From the NCBI RefSeq assembly GCF_009883635.2, contig NZ_CP026115.2:124001-188000 (forward strand): a DNA stretch of 64,000 bases, read 5' to 3'. Below, in pieces: positions 1-9,287 of this stretch. Position 1 is the stretch's first letter. Each line of letters begins with the position of its first letter. The notes beneath the pieces are model-generated. The model saw only the letters and a program-made list of their open reading frames with translations. It ran no database searches and was not told the origin of the DNA. The stretch comes from Pseudomonas putida. GTDB taxonomy: Bacteria; Pseudomonadota; Gammaproteobacteria; Pseudomonadales; Pseudomonadaceae. A program made the translations under genes and the position numbers.

Positions 1-1
1 G

Positions 2-814
2 CGCGTGCTGCTGCCACTGCTTGAACACAAGACCGACCGGCGCTGGCGCGACAAGATCGAAGGCTGGCGGGCACGCTGGGACAAGACCCTGGAAAAGCGC
101 GCTCTGTCCAAGGCGCAGCCGATCAACCCACAGCGCGTGGTGTACGAACTGTCCCCCCAGCTGCCCGACAACGCCATTGTCAGTAGCGATTCCGGCTCCT
201 GCGCCAACTGGTTCGCCCGCGACCTGCAGATCCGCCAGGGCATGCAATGCTCGTTGTCGGGCGGCCTGGCCAGCATGGGCGCAGCAGTGCCCTACGCAAT
301 TGCCGCCAAGTTCGCTCACCCACAGCGCGCAGTGATCGCCCTGGTCGGCGACGGCGCCATGCAGATGAGCAACCTCGCCGAGCTGATTACCGTGGCCAAG
401 TACTGGCAGCAGTGGGACAACCCGCAATGGATCTGCGCGGTGTTCAACAACGAGGACCTCAACCAGGTCACCTGGGAGCAACGGGTGATGGAGGGGGACC
501 CGAAGTTCGAGGCCTCGCAATCGATCCCCGATGTGCCGTACCACCTGTTCGCCATTTCCATTGGTCTGCAAGGCATTTACGTGGAACGCGAGGAGGATAT
601 CGCCGGGGCCTGGGAACGGGCACTGGCCGCGGACCGGCCGGTGCTGATCGAGTTCAAGACCGACCCTGACGTGCCGCCGCTACCGCCGCACATCAAGCTG
701 GACCAGGCGAAGAAGTTCGCCAGCACCCTGCTGCAAGGCGACCCGAACCAGGCTGGCGTGATCGTGCAAACGGCCAAGCAGGTGCTCAGCTCGGTGCTGC
801 CCGGCAAAAAATGA
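2..814 (+). CDS. Thiamine-diphosphate-requiring enzyme, C-terminal part (5' end cut by window)
   Basis: The reading frame is already open at the left edge, so only the last ~270 residues are present. They cover the end of the middle domain and the pyrimidine/pyrophosphate-binding TPP domain of the acetolactate synthase/pyruvate oxidase family. The TPP-Mg motif is visible as VGDGAMQMSNLAEL near residue 117 of the fragment, followed by the FNNEDLNQVTWEQ stretch, which supplies the second Mg ligand. The tail ends in a Lys-rich GKK. The family decarboxylates or oxidises 2-keto acids, but the substrate cannot be read from this fragment. The paoABC-like operon starts 19 bases downstream on the same strand, so cotranscription is plausible. 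Homologues are usually annotated only as TPP-requiring enzyme. Confidence 0.85.
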   Translation, partial: RVLLPLLEHKTDRRWRDKIEGWRARWDKTLEKRALSKAQPINPQRVVYELSPQLPDNAIVSSDSGSCANWFARDLQIRQGMQCSLSGGLASMGAAVPYAIAAKFAHPQRAVIALVGDGAMQMSNLAELITVAKYWQQWDNPQWICAVFNNEDLNQVTWEQRVMEGDPKFEASQSIPDVPYHLFAISIGLQGIYVEREEDIAGAWERALAADRPVLIEFKTDPDVPPLPPHIKLDQAKKFASTLLQGDPNQAGVIVQTAKQVLSSVLPGKK

Positions 815-833
815 CCAACCGTGAGGCTTTGCC

Positions 834-1340
834 ATGCCTGCAATAATCCCAGAGGGTGTCAACGAACACCCCATACGCCTGATGATCAATGGCCAGGCCC
901 GTTCGCTGCAGGTGCTGCCCTGGACGACGTTGCTGGACCTGCTGCGTGAACAGCTGGACCTGACGGGCACCAAGAAAGGCTGCGACCACGGCCAGTGCGG
1001 AGCATGCACAGTGTTGCGCGACGGCCGCCGGGTAAATGCCTGCCTGACCTTGGCCGTGATGTGCGACGGCGCCGAGCTGGTCACCATAGAAGGCTTGGCC
1101 AATGGCGATCAGCTGCACCCGATGCAACGCGCTTTCATCACCCATGACGCCTTCCAGTGCGGCTATTGCACGCCCGGTCAGATCTGCTCGGCCATCGGCC
1201 TGGCCAACGAAGGGCGAGCTGCCAGCCGCGAAGCCATTCGCGAGCACATGAGTGGCAACCTGTGCCGATGTGGTGCGTATGGGAATATCGTCGCAGCCGT
1301 GGAAGACGCCCTGCCGCGGATGCAGGAGGGACGCAAATGA
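834..1340 (+). CDS. paoA: Aldehyde oxidase/xanthine dehydrogenase family, [2Fe-2S] subunit (PaoA-like)
   Basis: Small iron-sulfur subunit of a three-subunit molybdenum hydroxylase, passing electrons from the Mo centre to FAD. All eight cluster cysteines are present. The plant-type ferredoxin set is C50, C55, C58 and C70 (CDHGQCGAC), and the second cluster uses C109, C112, C144 and C146 (CGYCTPGQ and CRCGAY). At 168 residues it has the normal length for the soluble subunit. E. coli PaoA carries a Tat signal, but this N-terminus lacks an obvious twin-arginine leader, so a cytoplasmic enzyme is more likely. It overlaps the next gene by four bases (ATGA), which indicates translational coupling. 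Symbol given by family resemblance. Confidence 0.85.
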   Translation: MPAIIPEGVNEHPIRLMINGQARSLQVLPWTTLLDLLREQLDLTGTKKGCDHGQCGACTVLRDGRRVNACLTLAVMCDGAELVTIEGLANGDQLHPMQRAFITHDAFQCGYCTPGQICSAIGLANEGRAASREAIREHMSGNLCRCGAYGNIVAAVEDALPRMQEGRK

Positions 1341-2338
1341 GCCCTTTCAGCTATCACAAGGCGGCCTCTGTCAGCGAAGCCATCAGCTTGTCGGGCCCGG
1401 CGTCACGGTTCATCGCCGGCGGCACCAACCTGCTCGACCTGATGAAGGAAAACGTCGAGCGCCCGACCCAATTGATCGATATCTCGGGCCTGGCGCTTGG
1501 AGCAGTCGAAACGACTGCGACCGGCGGCTTGCGCATCGGTGCGCTGGTCAGCAATGCCGAACTCGCCTGGCACCCTCTCGTCGAGCATGACTACCCACTG
1601 CTGTCTCAAGCCATTCTGGCGGGGGCCTCGCCACAATTGAGAAACATGGCGAGTACGGGCGGCAACCTGCTGCAACGCACCCGCTGCCATTATTTCTACG
1701 ATACCGGTACGCCCTGCAACAAACGCGACCCTGGCAGCGGCTGCCCGGCACGCACTGGCCTTAACCGTATCCACGCCATTCTCGGTGCCAGCCCTGCTTG
1801 CGTGGCCACGCACCCCTCGGACATGTGCGTGGCGCTGGCGGCGCTCGACGCGGTGGTGCATGTGCAGGGCCCCTCGGGTGAACGGCAGATCCCGTTGGTG
1901 AATTTCCATCGCCTGCCGGAGGACGCTCCGGAACGCGACAATCATCTGGCCGCTGGCGAACTGATCACCGCCATCGAGCTGCCACCCTCCGAATTTGCAG
2001 GGCATTGCCATTACCTGAAGATCCGCGACCGTGCTTCGTATGCCTTCGCCCTGGTCTCGGTCGCGGCTGGCCTGAAGATCGAGCAAGGCACGATCCGCAG
2101 GGCCGGGCTGGCACTTGGCGGTGTGGCGCACAAACCCTGGCGGGTGACGGCCGCCGAGCAGGCACTGAGCGGCCAGGCGCCTTCCCAGGCGCTGTTCGCG
2201 AAGGCCGCTCAGGTATTGCTGGGCGGCGCACAGCCACTTGCACATAACGCCTTCAAGGTCCCCTTGGCACATCGGGCCATCGTCCGCGCACTCAGCGAAG
2301 CCGCGTTCGGCAGCGCACAGCCTGGAGCCACATCATGA
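1337..2338 (+). CDS. paoB: Aldehyde oxidase family, FAD-binding subunit (PaoB-like)
   Basis: FAD subunit of the molybdenum hydroxylase. The start at 1337 overlaps the paoA stop. The protein begins MSPFSYHKA and has 333 residues, normal for the family. The FAD-binding loop [10 protein letters not shown] lies at residues 27-36 and the second flavin motif STGGNLLQR near 107-115. Four cysteines (117, 127, 136, 155) in the segment around [15 protein letters not shown] and GCPA match the extra [4Fe-4S] site known from PaoB/YagS and 4-hydroxybenzoyl-CoA reductase beta subunits. This separates it from ordinary xanthine dehydrogenase medium subunits. It overlaps the next gene by four bases. Confidence 0.85.
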   Translation: MSPFSYHKAASVSEAISLSGPASRFIAGGTNLLDLMKENVERPTQLIDISGLALGAVETTATGGLRIGALVSNAELAWHPLVEHDYPLLSQAILAGASPQLRNMASTGGNLLQRTRCHYFYDTGTPCNKRDPGSGCPARTGLNRIHAILGASPACVATHPSDMCVALAALDAVVHVQGPSGERQIPLVNFHRLPEDAPERDNHLAAGELITAIELPPSEFAGHCHYLKIRDRASYAFALVSVAAGLKIEQGTIRRAGLALGGVAHKPWRVTAAEQALSGQAPSQALFAKAAQVLLGGAQPLAHNAFKVPLAHRAIVRALSEAAFGSAQPGATS

Positions 2339-4536
2339 ACAGCCCCACACCTGCTGTCGGCCAGCCGCTTGACCGTGTCGATGGTGTGGCGAAAGTCACC
2401 GGCCAGGCGCGCTACGCTGGCGAATACCCCGAGGCGGGATTGCTGCACGGCAGCGTCGTCTCCAGCACCATCGCGCGCGGTCAGGTGCTCGCCATCGACA
2501 GCCGCGAAGCCCTGAAGGTACCTGGCGTCGTTGCGGTACTGGACCACGCGCACCGCCCTCATGTTTCCAGCTATGACGACGACTACAACGACGCCGATGC
2601 CGCCAACGGCTCGCCGTTCCGGCCGCTGTTCAATGACCGGGTACTGTACAGCGGGCAACCGCTGGCGCTGGTGATTGCCGAGAGCCTCGAAATGGCCCGT
2701 TACGCCGGCTCACTGATCAAGATTGACTACAGCGTAGAAGCGCATCAGACAGATCTGCTGGCCGGGCTGCAGCACAGCCACCCCGCCCCCGCCGAGACAC
2801 CTGCGCCCCGCGGCGACTTCGACGGGCAGTTCGGCACGGCAGCAGTCACGGTCGATGCGACCTATCTGACCGCCAACGAGCATCACAACCCCATGGAACC
2901 CCATGCGTCGACGGTGCTGTACAAGGCCGGCGATCAGCTGGAAATACATGACAAAACCCAGGGTACACAGAACTGCCAGGATTACTTGCACAAGGTGTTC
3001 GGCCTGCCCAAGGATAAGGTTCGGGTACTGGCCGCGTACGTCGGCGGCGCGTTCGGTTCTGGGTTGCGTCCGCAGTACCAGTTACCGCTGGCGGTAATGG
3101 CGGCGCTGCAGCTCAAACGCTCGGTCAGGGTCACCCTGACCCGCCAGCAGATGTTCACCTTCGGCTACCGACCGCGCACGCAGCAGCGCCTGCGCCTGGG
3201 CGCGGATGCCGACGGTCAGTTGCTGGCGGTCGCCCATGACGCGATCGGCCAGACTTCACGCATCGAAGACTTTACCGAACACCTGGTGGAATGGAGCGGC
3301 ATGCTTTACCGCTGCGACCATGTCGCGCTGAGTTATCGGCTCACCCCGCTCGACGTATACACCCCGCTGGATATGCGCGCACCCGGTGCCGGGTCGGGCG
3401 TCCTGGCGCTGGAGTGCGCCATGGACGAACTTGCCTGCGCAGCGGGCATCGACCCGGTCGAGTTGCGTCGGCGCAATTTTGCCGACCACAATGGCAACGA
3501 GGGCAAACCCTACTCCAGCAAGGAGCTGCTTGCCTGTTACGAGCAAGGAGCCGCCTGTTTCGGCTGGGCCAACCGCTCGCCCCAGCCGCGCAGCATGCGC
3601 AACGGCCACCGGCTCATCGGCTGGGGCATGGCGAGTGGCGTCTGGGAAGCCATGCAGATGAAAGCCAGTGCCAAAGCTCGACTGGATGCGCAGGGCCACC
3701 TGACGGTAAGCAGCGCAACCACTGATATCGGGACCGGTACCTACACCGTCATGACCCAGATCGCTGCCGACGCGCTAGGGGTGGGGACAGAAGACGTGAC
3801 CTTCCTGTTGGGCGACTCCTCATTGCCCACTGCGCCATTACAAGGCGGCTCGTTCACGGTTTCGTCGGTGGGGTCGGCGGTGCGGCAAGCCTGTCAGGTG
3901 CTGCGCAGCAAAGTGCTGGAGAGCGCCCGCGCGACTTTTCCGGTACTGGCCAATGTGCCCCTGGAGGCCATCACGTTCGCTGAAGGTTACCTCCACTTCG
4001 CCCAGCAACGCATCGCGTTATCCGATATTGTCGCCCAGTCGGAGGGCGGCGTTTTAGAGGTTCAGATCGATGCAGAGCCGAGCACGAAGCGTCAGCCCTT
4101 CTCCACCGCGACGCATTCGGCCGTGTTCGTGGAAGTCGAGGTGGATGAGGACCTCGGCTCGATCAGGGTCAGCCGGGTGGTCAGTGCCGTGGCCGCTGGG
4201 CGTGTGGTCAACCCCAAGACCGCACGCAGCCAGATCCTCGGCGGTGTGGTCTGGGGCCTGGGCATGGCCTTGCACGAGCACACGCAAACTGACCATGACC
4301 AAGGCCGGATACTCAACCACAACCTGGCCGAGTACCACATACCGGTCAATGCCGACGTAGGTGATGTGGAAGTGATCTTCGTCCACGAACAGGACGACAT
4401 CGTTAACGAACTGGGCTCCAAGGGTGTTGGCGAGATCGGTGTGGTCGGCGTGGCGGCGGCTGTTGCGAACGCCATCTACCACGCCACCGGCAAGCGCATC
4501 AGGGAATTTCCCATCACCTTGGACAAGCTGCTCTAG
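2335..4536 (+). CDS. paoC: Aldehyde oxidase family, molybdopterin-binding subunit (PaoC-like)
   Basis: Large catalytic subunit, 733 residues, holding the molybdenum cofactor. The cofactor-contact motif QGGSF is at residues 503-507, and the family's catalytic glutamate is E700 in [12 protein letters not shown]. PaoC of E. coli oxidises aromatic and aliphatic aldehydes with the cytosine-dinucleotide form of the cofactor, and the same is likely but not proven here. The PaoD/MocA-type maturation gene that often follows is absent: the next gene, 1 base away, is exonuclease III on the other strand. Cofactor insertion must therefore use a chaperone encoded elsewhere. Confidence 0.85.
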   Translation: MNSPTPAVGQPLDRVDGVAKVTGQARYAGEYPEAGLLHGSVVSSTIARGQVLAIDSREALKVPGVVAVLDHAHRPHVSSYDDDYNDADAANGSPFRPLFNDRVLYSGQPLALVIAESLEMARYAGSLIKIDYSVEAHQTDLLAGLQHSHPAPAETPAPRGDFDGQFGTAAVTVDATYLTANEHHNPMEPHASTVLYKAGDQLEIHDKTQGTQNCQDYLHKVFGLPKDKVRVLAAYVGGAFGSGLRPQYQLPLAVMAALQLKRSVRVTLTRQQMFTFGYRPRTQQRLRLGADADGQLLAVAHDAIGQTSRIEDFTEHLVEWSGMLYRCDHVALSYRLTPLDVYTPLDMRAPGAGSGVLALECAMDELACAAGIDPVELRRRNFADHNGNEGKPYSSKELLACYEQGAACFGWANRSPQPRSMRNGHRLIGWGMASGVWEAMQMKASAKARLDAQGHLTVSSATTDIGTGTYTVMTQIAADALGVGTEDVTFLLGDSSLPTAPLQGGSFTVSSVGSAVRQACQVLRSKVLESARATFPVLANVPLEAITFAEGYLHFAQQRIALSDIVAQSEGGVLEVQIDAEPSTKRQPFSTATHSAVFVEVEVDEDLGSIRVSRVVSAVAAGRVVNPKTARSQILGGVVWGLGMALHEHTQTDHDQGRILNHNLAEYHIPVNADVGDVEVIFVHEQDDIVNELGSKGVGEIGVVGVAAAVANAIYHATGKRIREFPITLDKLL

Positions 4537-4537
4537 C

Positions 4538-5329
4538 TCACTTTTTGCGCCCGCCCACCTCGATCCACACCGGCGCGTGGTCACTGGCCTTGGGCTCATT
4601 GCGCACCCAGGCATCGACACCCGCCCGCTTCAGGTAAGGGGCAAGGTCCGGGTTGAGCAGCAGGTGGTCAATGCGCAACCCGGCATTGCGCGCCCAGTGA
4701 TTGCGGAAGTAATCCCAGAAGGTGTACACGCGCTCGTCGGGGTGCAGGTGGCGAATGGCATCGACCCAGCCCTGCTCCAGCAGTTGCTGGTAACACGCCC
4801 GCGACTCGGGCTGCAGCAGCGCGTCCTTCAGCCATGAGCGTGGGTTGTAGATGTCCATGTCGGTGGGCACCACGTTGAAATCACCTGCCAGCACCGTCGG
4901 GTGACCGCTGCCTTGCAGGCCCTTGGCATGCTCGATAAGGCACTGGAACCAGCGCAGCTTGTAATCGAACTTCGGCCCGGGCTGCGGGTTGCCGTTCGGC
5001 AGGTACAGGCACGCCACCAGCACGCCGTGCACAGCCGCCTCCAGATAGCGGCTCTGGCTGTCGTCCTCCATGCCGGGCAAGCCGCGGCGTACCTCCAGCG
5101 GTTCACTGCCACGCGCCAGGATCGCCACGCCGTTCCACGACGGCTGCCCCTGGTACAGGCAGCCATAGCCGGCCGCCTCCAGGTCCTGGCGCGGGAACTG
5201 CGCGTCGGGCGCCTTGAGTTCCTGCAGGCAGGCGATGTCCGGCTGCTCCCGTTCAAGCCACGCCAAAAGCGCCGGCAGGCGGCTGCGGATGCCGTTGATG
5301 TTGAAGGTGGCGATCTTCAGCGCTTTCAT
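4538..5329 (-). CDS. xthA: Exodeoxyribonuclease III (AP endonuclease family)
   Basis: Repairs abasic sites and blocked 3' ends in DNA. At 263 residues it has the usual length of ExoIII. The metallohydrolase fold motifs are visible: KIATFNINGIRSR at the N-terminus (Asn7), LQELKAPDAQFP with the metal-binding Glu, LAGDFNVVPTDMDIYNP in the middle, the LRIDHLLLN motif, and the C-terminal SDHAPVWIEV with the catalytic Asp-His. The start overlaps the stop of the upstream 80-aa gene by four bases (ATGA), so the two are coupled. Pseudomonads usually have more than one ExoIII paralogue; which one this is cannot be told here. Confidence 0.9.
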   Translation of the reverse strand: MKALKIATFNINGIRSRLPALLAWLEREQPDIACLQELKAPDAQFPRQDLEAAGYGCLYQGQPSWNGVAILARGSEPLEVRRGLPGMEDDSQSRYLEAAVHGVLVACLYLPNGNPQPGPKFDYKLRWFQCLIEHAKGLQGSGHPTVLAGDFNVVPTDMDIYNPRSWLKDALLQPESRACYQQLLEQGWVDAIRHLHPDERVYTFWDYFRNHWARNAGLRIDHLLLNPDLAPYLKRAGVDAWVRNEPKASDHAPVWIEVGGRKK

Positions 5330-5568
5330 GCGTCGGGGTCGCTGACGTGGGCCTGCACGGCGTCTTCAAGGGCGCCGACATGGGCCTCGTCAGCCAGCGC
5401 CTTCAGCGCCAGCCAGTCGTCCCAGTCGATCGCGCCATCGTCGCGCAAGGCCTCGGCGGTGCGCACCAGTTCATGGTGGTAGGCGTCCGGCGACTCGCGG
5501 CGGTAGCTGATGTCGTCGTACTGGGCGTACCAGGCCTCAAGCTCGGGGATGCTGCGTTCGATGCTCAT
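5326..5568 (-). CDS. Small acidic protein of unknown function, coupled to xthA
   Basis: Encodes 80 residues beginning MSIERSIPELEAWYAQ. This start is preferred over further upstream ATGs because a strong GAGGAG lies 8 bases before it. The protein is acidic, rich in Ala, Asp and Glu, with no membrane segment, no cysteine and no motif I recognise. Its stop overlaps the xthA start (ATGA), so the pair is translated together, suggesting a role tied to the nuclease or simply an operon passenger. Its first 32 bases lie inside the 3' end of the upstream MFS gene in another frame. No function is assigned. Confidence 0.7.
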   Translation of the reverse strand: MSIERSIPELEAWYAQYDDISYRRESPDAYHHELVRTAEALRDDGAIDWDDWLALKALADEAHVGALEDAVQAHVSDPDA

Positions 5569-6940
5569 GGGTGACACTCCTCGCGGTACCCTTTGCATGT
5601 ATGAGCCCTGGCCCATGGCAACGTTCAACCGCAGCGTCGCTGGCATCCTCTTCATCGATCTGCGCCATGCTCAAGCGCGACGTCTCCCGTAGCATCAGCG
5701 AACACACGGCAACCAGCGCTAGCGCCGCTGCCCCGTACAACGCCACGCCCAGCGGGTTGTGGTCGGTCAGGATCAGGATCGCTGTGGCGATGCTCGAAGC
5801 TGTGCCGCCGCCCAACGCCGCGCCGATCTGATAACTGGCCGAAATCCCCGAGTAGCGCATGCTGCGCGGGAACTGCTCGCCGAGCAAGGCCGGGATCGGG
5901 CCCTGGGTCGCACCCATCAGCAGGCCGGTCAGGCAATAGGCGAACAAGGCGATGGTGAAGCTCTTCATGCCCACCAGCGAGAAGAACGCGAACAACCCCA
6001 TGGCCATGATCAGTGCACCGAAACCCATCACCACACGCCGGCCCACGCGGTCCGACAAGTAGCCGAACAGCGGCGCAGAAAACACGATGGCCACTGACAG
6101 CGCCAGGTCGAACATCAGCGCCTGGGTACTGCCAAAACCGACCTGCGTGGCGTAGGTGAGGAAAAACGTGCTGCCGATATAGGCGATGGTGCAGTAACCA
6201 AAGGCGATCCCGGTGCACAGCAGCATTTGCCGTGGGCGCTGGCGCAGGGCCTCGGCCAGCGGTGCGCGCGCAGGCCTGGCCTCAGGCATGATGGCGGCAG
6301 CCGGCGCCTTCAACCGTGCATACAGGCCGATCAGCACCAAGGTGCCACCCAGCCAGAACGGAATGCGCCAGGCAAAATCGACCAGGTTGTCGTTGAAGGC
6401 CGCACTGACGATGGCGAACACTGCCGCCCCGAGAATGCCGCCGACACCGATACCCATGCTGGTGAAGCTGCCCCACAGGCCACGCCGCCCAGGCGGCGCC
6501 GACTCGATGCCGAACAAGGCGGCACCACCCCACTCGCCGCCGGCGGCAAAGCCCTGGATCAGGCGCAGCAGCACCAGCAGGATCGGTGCCGCCACGCCGA
6601 CGCTGGCATGGCCAGGCAGGCAGCCGATGAGAAAGGTGCTCAGGCCCATGAGCAGCAAGGTGGTGACCAGCACCTTCTGGCGGCCGATGCGGTCACCAAA
6701 GTGGCCGAACACCAGGCCCCCTAGCGGGCGGGCGAAGAAGCCCGCGCCAAAGGCGCTGAACGCCACCAGGGTGGCGGTCAGGTGATCCATCTGCGGGAAG
6801 AACACCTGGGGGAACACCAGCGCGGCGGCGGTGCCGTAGATGATGAAGTCGTAGAATTCCAGCGCCGTGCCCATGCCGGAGACGCAAAAGGTACGGAAGG
6901 CGGAGCGGGATGACGCAGGCTGAGTCTGTTGCGCATGCAT
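5537..6940 (-). CDS. MFS transporter, metabolite:H+ symporter (MHS) family
   Basis: A 12-helix inner-membrane carrier of the MHS group (relatives move shikimate, alpha-ketoglutarate, citrate, betaine). Typical features are the N-terminal MGTALEFYDFIIYGTAAALVF helix, the loop 2-3 signature FGHFGDRIGRQKVL, the RLIQGFAAGGEWGGAALFGIES segment with the MHS acidic residue, and the loop 8-9 motif GYLSDRVGRR. The first ~430 residues look normal. The last ~35 (after MAQIDEEDA) are hydrophilic and low in family character, and they run through the ribosome-binding site and start of the next gene, so the original stop may have been lost. The upstream C45 peptidase gene on the same strand suggests uptake of that enzyme's substrate. 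Confidence 0.85.
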   Translation of the reverse strand: MHAQQTQPASSRSAFRTFCVSGMGTALEFYDFIIYGTAAALVFPQVFFPQMDHLTATLVAFSAFGAGFFARPLGGLVFGHFGDRIGRQKVLVTTLLLMGLSTFLIGCLPGHASVGVAAPILLVLLRLIQGFAAGGEWGGAALFGIESAPPGRRGLWGSFTSMGIGVGGILGAAVFAIVSAAFNDNLVDFAWRIPFWLGGTLVLIGLYARLKAPAAAIMPEARPARAPLAEALRQRPRQMLLCTGIAFGYCTIAYIGSTFFLTYATQVGFGSTQALMFDLALSVAIVFSAPLFGYLSDRVGRRVVMGFGALIMAMGLFAFFSLVGMKSFTIALFAYCLTGLLMGATQGPIPALLGEQFPRSMRYSGISASYQIGAALGGGTASSIATAILILTDHNPLGVALYGAAALALVAVCSLMLRETSRLSMAQIDEEDASDAAVERCHGPGLIHAKGTARSVTHEHRTQHPRA

Positions 6941-6998
6941 TGTTGTTGTTCTCGTTCAGCGGGCGCAGCCGGCCTGGGCAAGCTGCAGCCGGTGTGGC

Positions 6999-8069
6999 TC
7001 AGAAGATTTGGAAGCCGGCCCTGGCCAGGTGCACGGGGGTGCCAGCCACGTACTCCAGCAGGCAACGTTCGGTGTCTATGCCGACGCTGAGCAGGGTTTC
7101 CCAACGTTCGGTGTCGGGCAGGGCCATGTCCGGGTGGAAGCAGATCGGCGCGCGGTCGCCCGCGGCACCGCACATGGCCTCGGCACGGGCGCGCAGGTCA
7201 GCGCTGCCCATCTGGCCGCTCACCTGTTCCAGGTGGCCCAGGCGGCACAGGGTGTCGGCGCGGTCGGCGACCTGCTCGCCCAGGCTCAGCTGAGGGTCGA
7301 GGAAGTGGTTGGTGTGCAACAACCAGCCATCTTCACGCGGCAACACCAGCGCCGTGCGCTCGGGGCTCAGCTCGATGCTGACCGCACGAGGGCTGGAGTC
7401 CTGGCGGGAGAACACCGTCAGTACCGTCGAGGCGCTGACCCGCGCCGAACGTGCCAGTTCGATGGCCTCTTCGACACTGCTGGCGTCCTCCAGCAGGCGA
7501 CGGGCGATGGCGTGTACCGGCACGCCGCCGCTGGCGTTGTCGCTGCGATGGTGAAGGATGTTGAAGTGCAGGCCCACGCCTGCGCTGTTGACACCCAGCT
7601 TGGCCAGCATGCCGAACTCGCAGAACAGCTTGACCTGCATGCCACGCTCGCTTTGCAGCGCCAGCATCAGGCCGTGGGGGCACAGGCTGTCGTGCCAGTC
7701 CCAGGTCTGCAGGGTCTGCGGCGCACGCGGGCCATGGGGGGCGTGCACGGTGGTGGAGCATTCACTGTGGCGGGTACGGGCGGCCAGCACTTCGGTACGG
7801 GCGTTGAGGCTCGCCAGCTGCCAAAGTGGCAGGCCGGCGCCGTCGGCCATACCGACCACTTCAGTGGTCAGGTTCGGGCTCCAGGCATCCAGGGCGGCCA
7901 GGCTGTTTTCGCCAATCCGCTGTGCCTCGGCCAGCGACACCCCCACCCGTGGGAAGAAGTCCAGGTACAGGGCGGTGGTGGTACGGATCTGTTCGGCAAA
8001 GCGTTCGCCGATCTGGCGGCCCCGCTCGAGGGGTGTGCGGATGTCGGTGACGAGGGTGTGGATCTTCAC
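6999..8069 (-). CDS. C45 family autoproteolytic acyltransferase/hydrolase (isopenicillin N acyltransferase-like)
   Basis: A 356-residue N-terminal-nucleophile hydrolase of the acyl-CoA:6-aminopenicillanic acid acyltransferase family. The segment NARTEVLAARTRHSECSTT contains the expected nucleophile Cys104 just after the point where the proenzyme cleaves itself. WDWHDSLC and FCEFGMLAKLGVNSAGVGLHFN match the conserved core. Bacterial members hydrolyse amide bonds of N-acyl or beta-alanyl compounds; the substrate is unknown. It is first in a leftward group with an MHS carrier 58 bases downstream. The region before its start carries a motif that also precedes the amidohydrolase beyond the neighbouring LysR gene. 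Confidence 0.8.
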   Translation of the reverse strand: MKIHTLVTDIRTPLERGRQIGERFAEQIRTTTALYLDFFPRVGVSLAEAQRIGENSLAALDAWSPNLTTEVVGMADGAGLPLWQLASLNARTEVLAARTRHSECSTTVHAPHGPRAPQTLQTWDWHDSLCPHGLMLALQSERGMQVKLFCEFGMLAKLGVNSAGVGLHFNILHHRSDNASGGVPVHAIARRLLEDASSVEEAIELARSARVSASTVLTVFSRQDSSPRAVSIELSPERTALVLPREDGWLLHTNHFLDPQLSLGEQVADRADTLCRLGHLEQVSGQMGSADLRARAEAMCGAAGDRAPICFHPDMALPDTERWETLLSVGIDTERCLLEYVAGTPVHLARAGFQIF

Positions 8070-8151
8070 TGCGGGAAACTCCTGATACGCGGTGGTCAGG
8101 TGACTGCTGCAAGCCTAACCAGCGTTCGCGCACCGATCATTGCCACAACCC

Positions 8152-8163
8152 GCACAACTTTTG
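8152..8163 (-). promoter_or_regulatory. Candidate LysR operator, copy upstream of the C45 gene
   Basis: On the minus strand this reads CAAAAGTTGTGC, ending about 82 bases before the C45 start. The 11 bases AAAAGTTGTGC recur at 9205-9215 on the plus strand, about 72 bases before the amidohydrolase start. The LysR gene lies between the two sites, so both may bind it. This is inference from two copies only. Confidence 0.4.
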
Positions 8164-8180
8164 TTCCCGCGCGGAAAAAC

Positions 8181-9110
8181 TCAGCCGCGCCCCGCCACCT
8201 GTACGCCCTGCCCGCGCAGGTGTTCATGCAGCATGGCAATGAACGCCTGAACCTTGCGGGTGTTACGCCGGTGCGGCAGGTACAGCACATGGACCCACGG
8301 CCCGAACGCGCTCAGGGCCCGCCAGTAGTCGGGCATCACCTCCACCAACTGCCCGCTGGCCAGGTAGGGCGCGACACTCCAGGTCGGCACGAACTGCAGA
8401 CCCTGCCCATCGAGCAGGCAGGCCAGGAGGAAATCGAAACTGTCACTCACCAGCTTGGGCGTCGGCTGGCGCACGCGCAGGGTCTGGCCCTCATGGTCGA
8501 TCCACCAGTAGCTGCGGTTGAGCAGCGGGTGGCGCAGCAGCAGCCAGTCGTGCTGGGCGTAGTTGTCCAGGGTGATCGCGTCGCCGTGGTGGGCCAGGTA
8601 GGCGGGGCTGGCGCAGAGCATCACACGGTTCTCGATCAGTGGCTGGGCAATCAGTTCCGGCTGGTCGGTGGGGCCGTCACGCAGCGACAGGTCATAACCG
8701 CCATCGATCAGGTCTTCGTTGGCATCGTTGAGGTTGACCTCCAGGCGCACCTGCGGGTGCTCGCGCATGAAGCGGCAACACACCTGGTTGAGGAACGCCG
8801 GGCCAAACGACGGCGGCGCGGTGATGCGCAGAGTGCCGCGTAGCGCATGCTGCAGCTGCTCCACCTCTTCGGTCACCCGTTGCAGGTGCATCAGCGCCTG
8901 CCGGGCGCCATCCAGGTACAAGTTACCGGCCTCGGTCAGCGCCATGCGCCGGGTGGTGCGCTCGAACAGGCGCACGCCCAGTTCGCTTTCCAGGTGCGCG
9001 ACAGCCTTGGTGATCGCCGAAGGCGTCTTGCCCAGTTGCTCGGCGGCACGGCTGAAGCTGCCGTGCTCGGCGGCTGCGACGAAGATGGTCAGGGCCATCA
9101 TCTTGTCCAT
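8181..9110 (-). CDS. LysR-family transcriptional regulator
   Basis: A 309-residue regulator. The N-terminal winged helix-turn-helix (about residues 4-62) contains FVAAAEHGSFSRAAEQLGKTPSAITKAVAHLESELG. The C-terminal periplasmic-binding-like effector domain (about 90-300) resembles the subgroup with LRISLP/LRITAP at its start, here LRITAPPSFGPAFLNQ. It lies between the leftward C45/MFS genes and the rightward amidohydrolase and is divergent from the latter. A shared AAAAGTTGTGC motif in both flanking promoters suggests it controls both. The effector cannot be predicted. Confidence 0.88.
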   Translation of the reverse strand: MDKMMALTIFVAAAEHGSFSRAAEQLGKTPSAITKAVAHLESELGVRLFERTTRRMALTEAGNLYLDGARQALMHLQRVTEEVEQLQHALRGTLRITAPPSFGPAFLNQVCCRFMREHPQVRLEVNLNDANEDLIDGGYDLSLRDGPTDQPELIAQPLIENRVMLCASPAYLAHHGDAITLDNYAQHDWLLLRHPLLNRSYWWIDHEGQTLRVRQPTPKLVSDSFDFLLACLLDGQGLQFVPTWSVAPYLASGQLVEVMPDYWRALSAFGPWVHVLYLPHRRNTRKVQAFIAMLHEHLRGQGVQVAGRG

Positions 9111-9204
9111 GGTTTCTTCCTGTCAGGCACAAACGAAAAGGGCGACGCCCAGGTGTGAGCATCTGCGGGCAATCATAGGCCATGGATTATTTCCCCAGCG
9201 CGAA

Positions 9205-9215
9205 AAAAGTTGTGC
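9205..9215 (+). promoter_or_regulatory. Candidate LysR operator, copy upstream of the amidohydrolase
   Basis: AAAAGTTGTGC, followed after about 70 bases by the amidohydrolase start. It is the same 11-mer, in the same orientation relative to transcription, as the site before the C45 gene. In both promoters a similar segment also follows (TTGGCTAGCCTGC here; the minus strand near 8120 reads CTGGTTAGGCTTGC), perhaps a shared -10 region. Confidence 0.4.
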
Positions 9216-9287
9216 CTGCCCGTGCCTTTAACCGCGTTGGCACCTTGGCTAGCCTGCGCTGCCACCACAACAACTACGAGGCATCGA

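Noticed and set aside
7008..8843. 611-codon frame opposite the C45 and LysR genes
   Set aside because: Spans two genes antisense with no family features; explained by codon bias.
9233..9255. Sigma-54-like TTGGCACCTTGGCTAGC before the amidohydrolase
   Set aside because: The -24 half fits but the -12 half should be TTGC at N5 and reads CTAGC; no sigma-54 activator is nearby.
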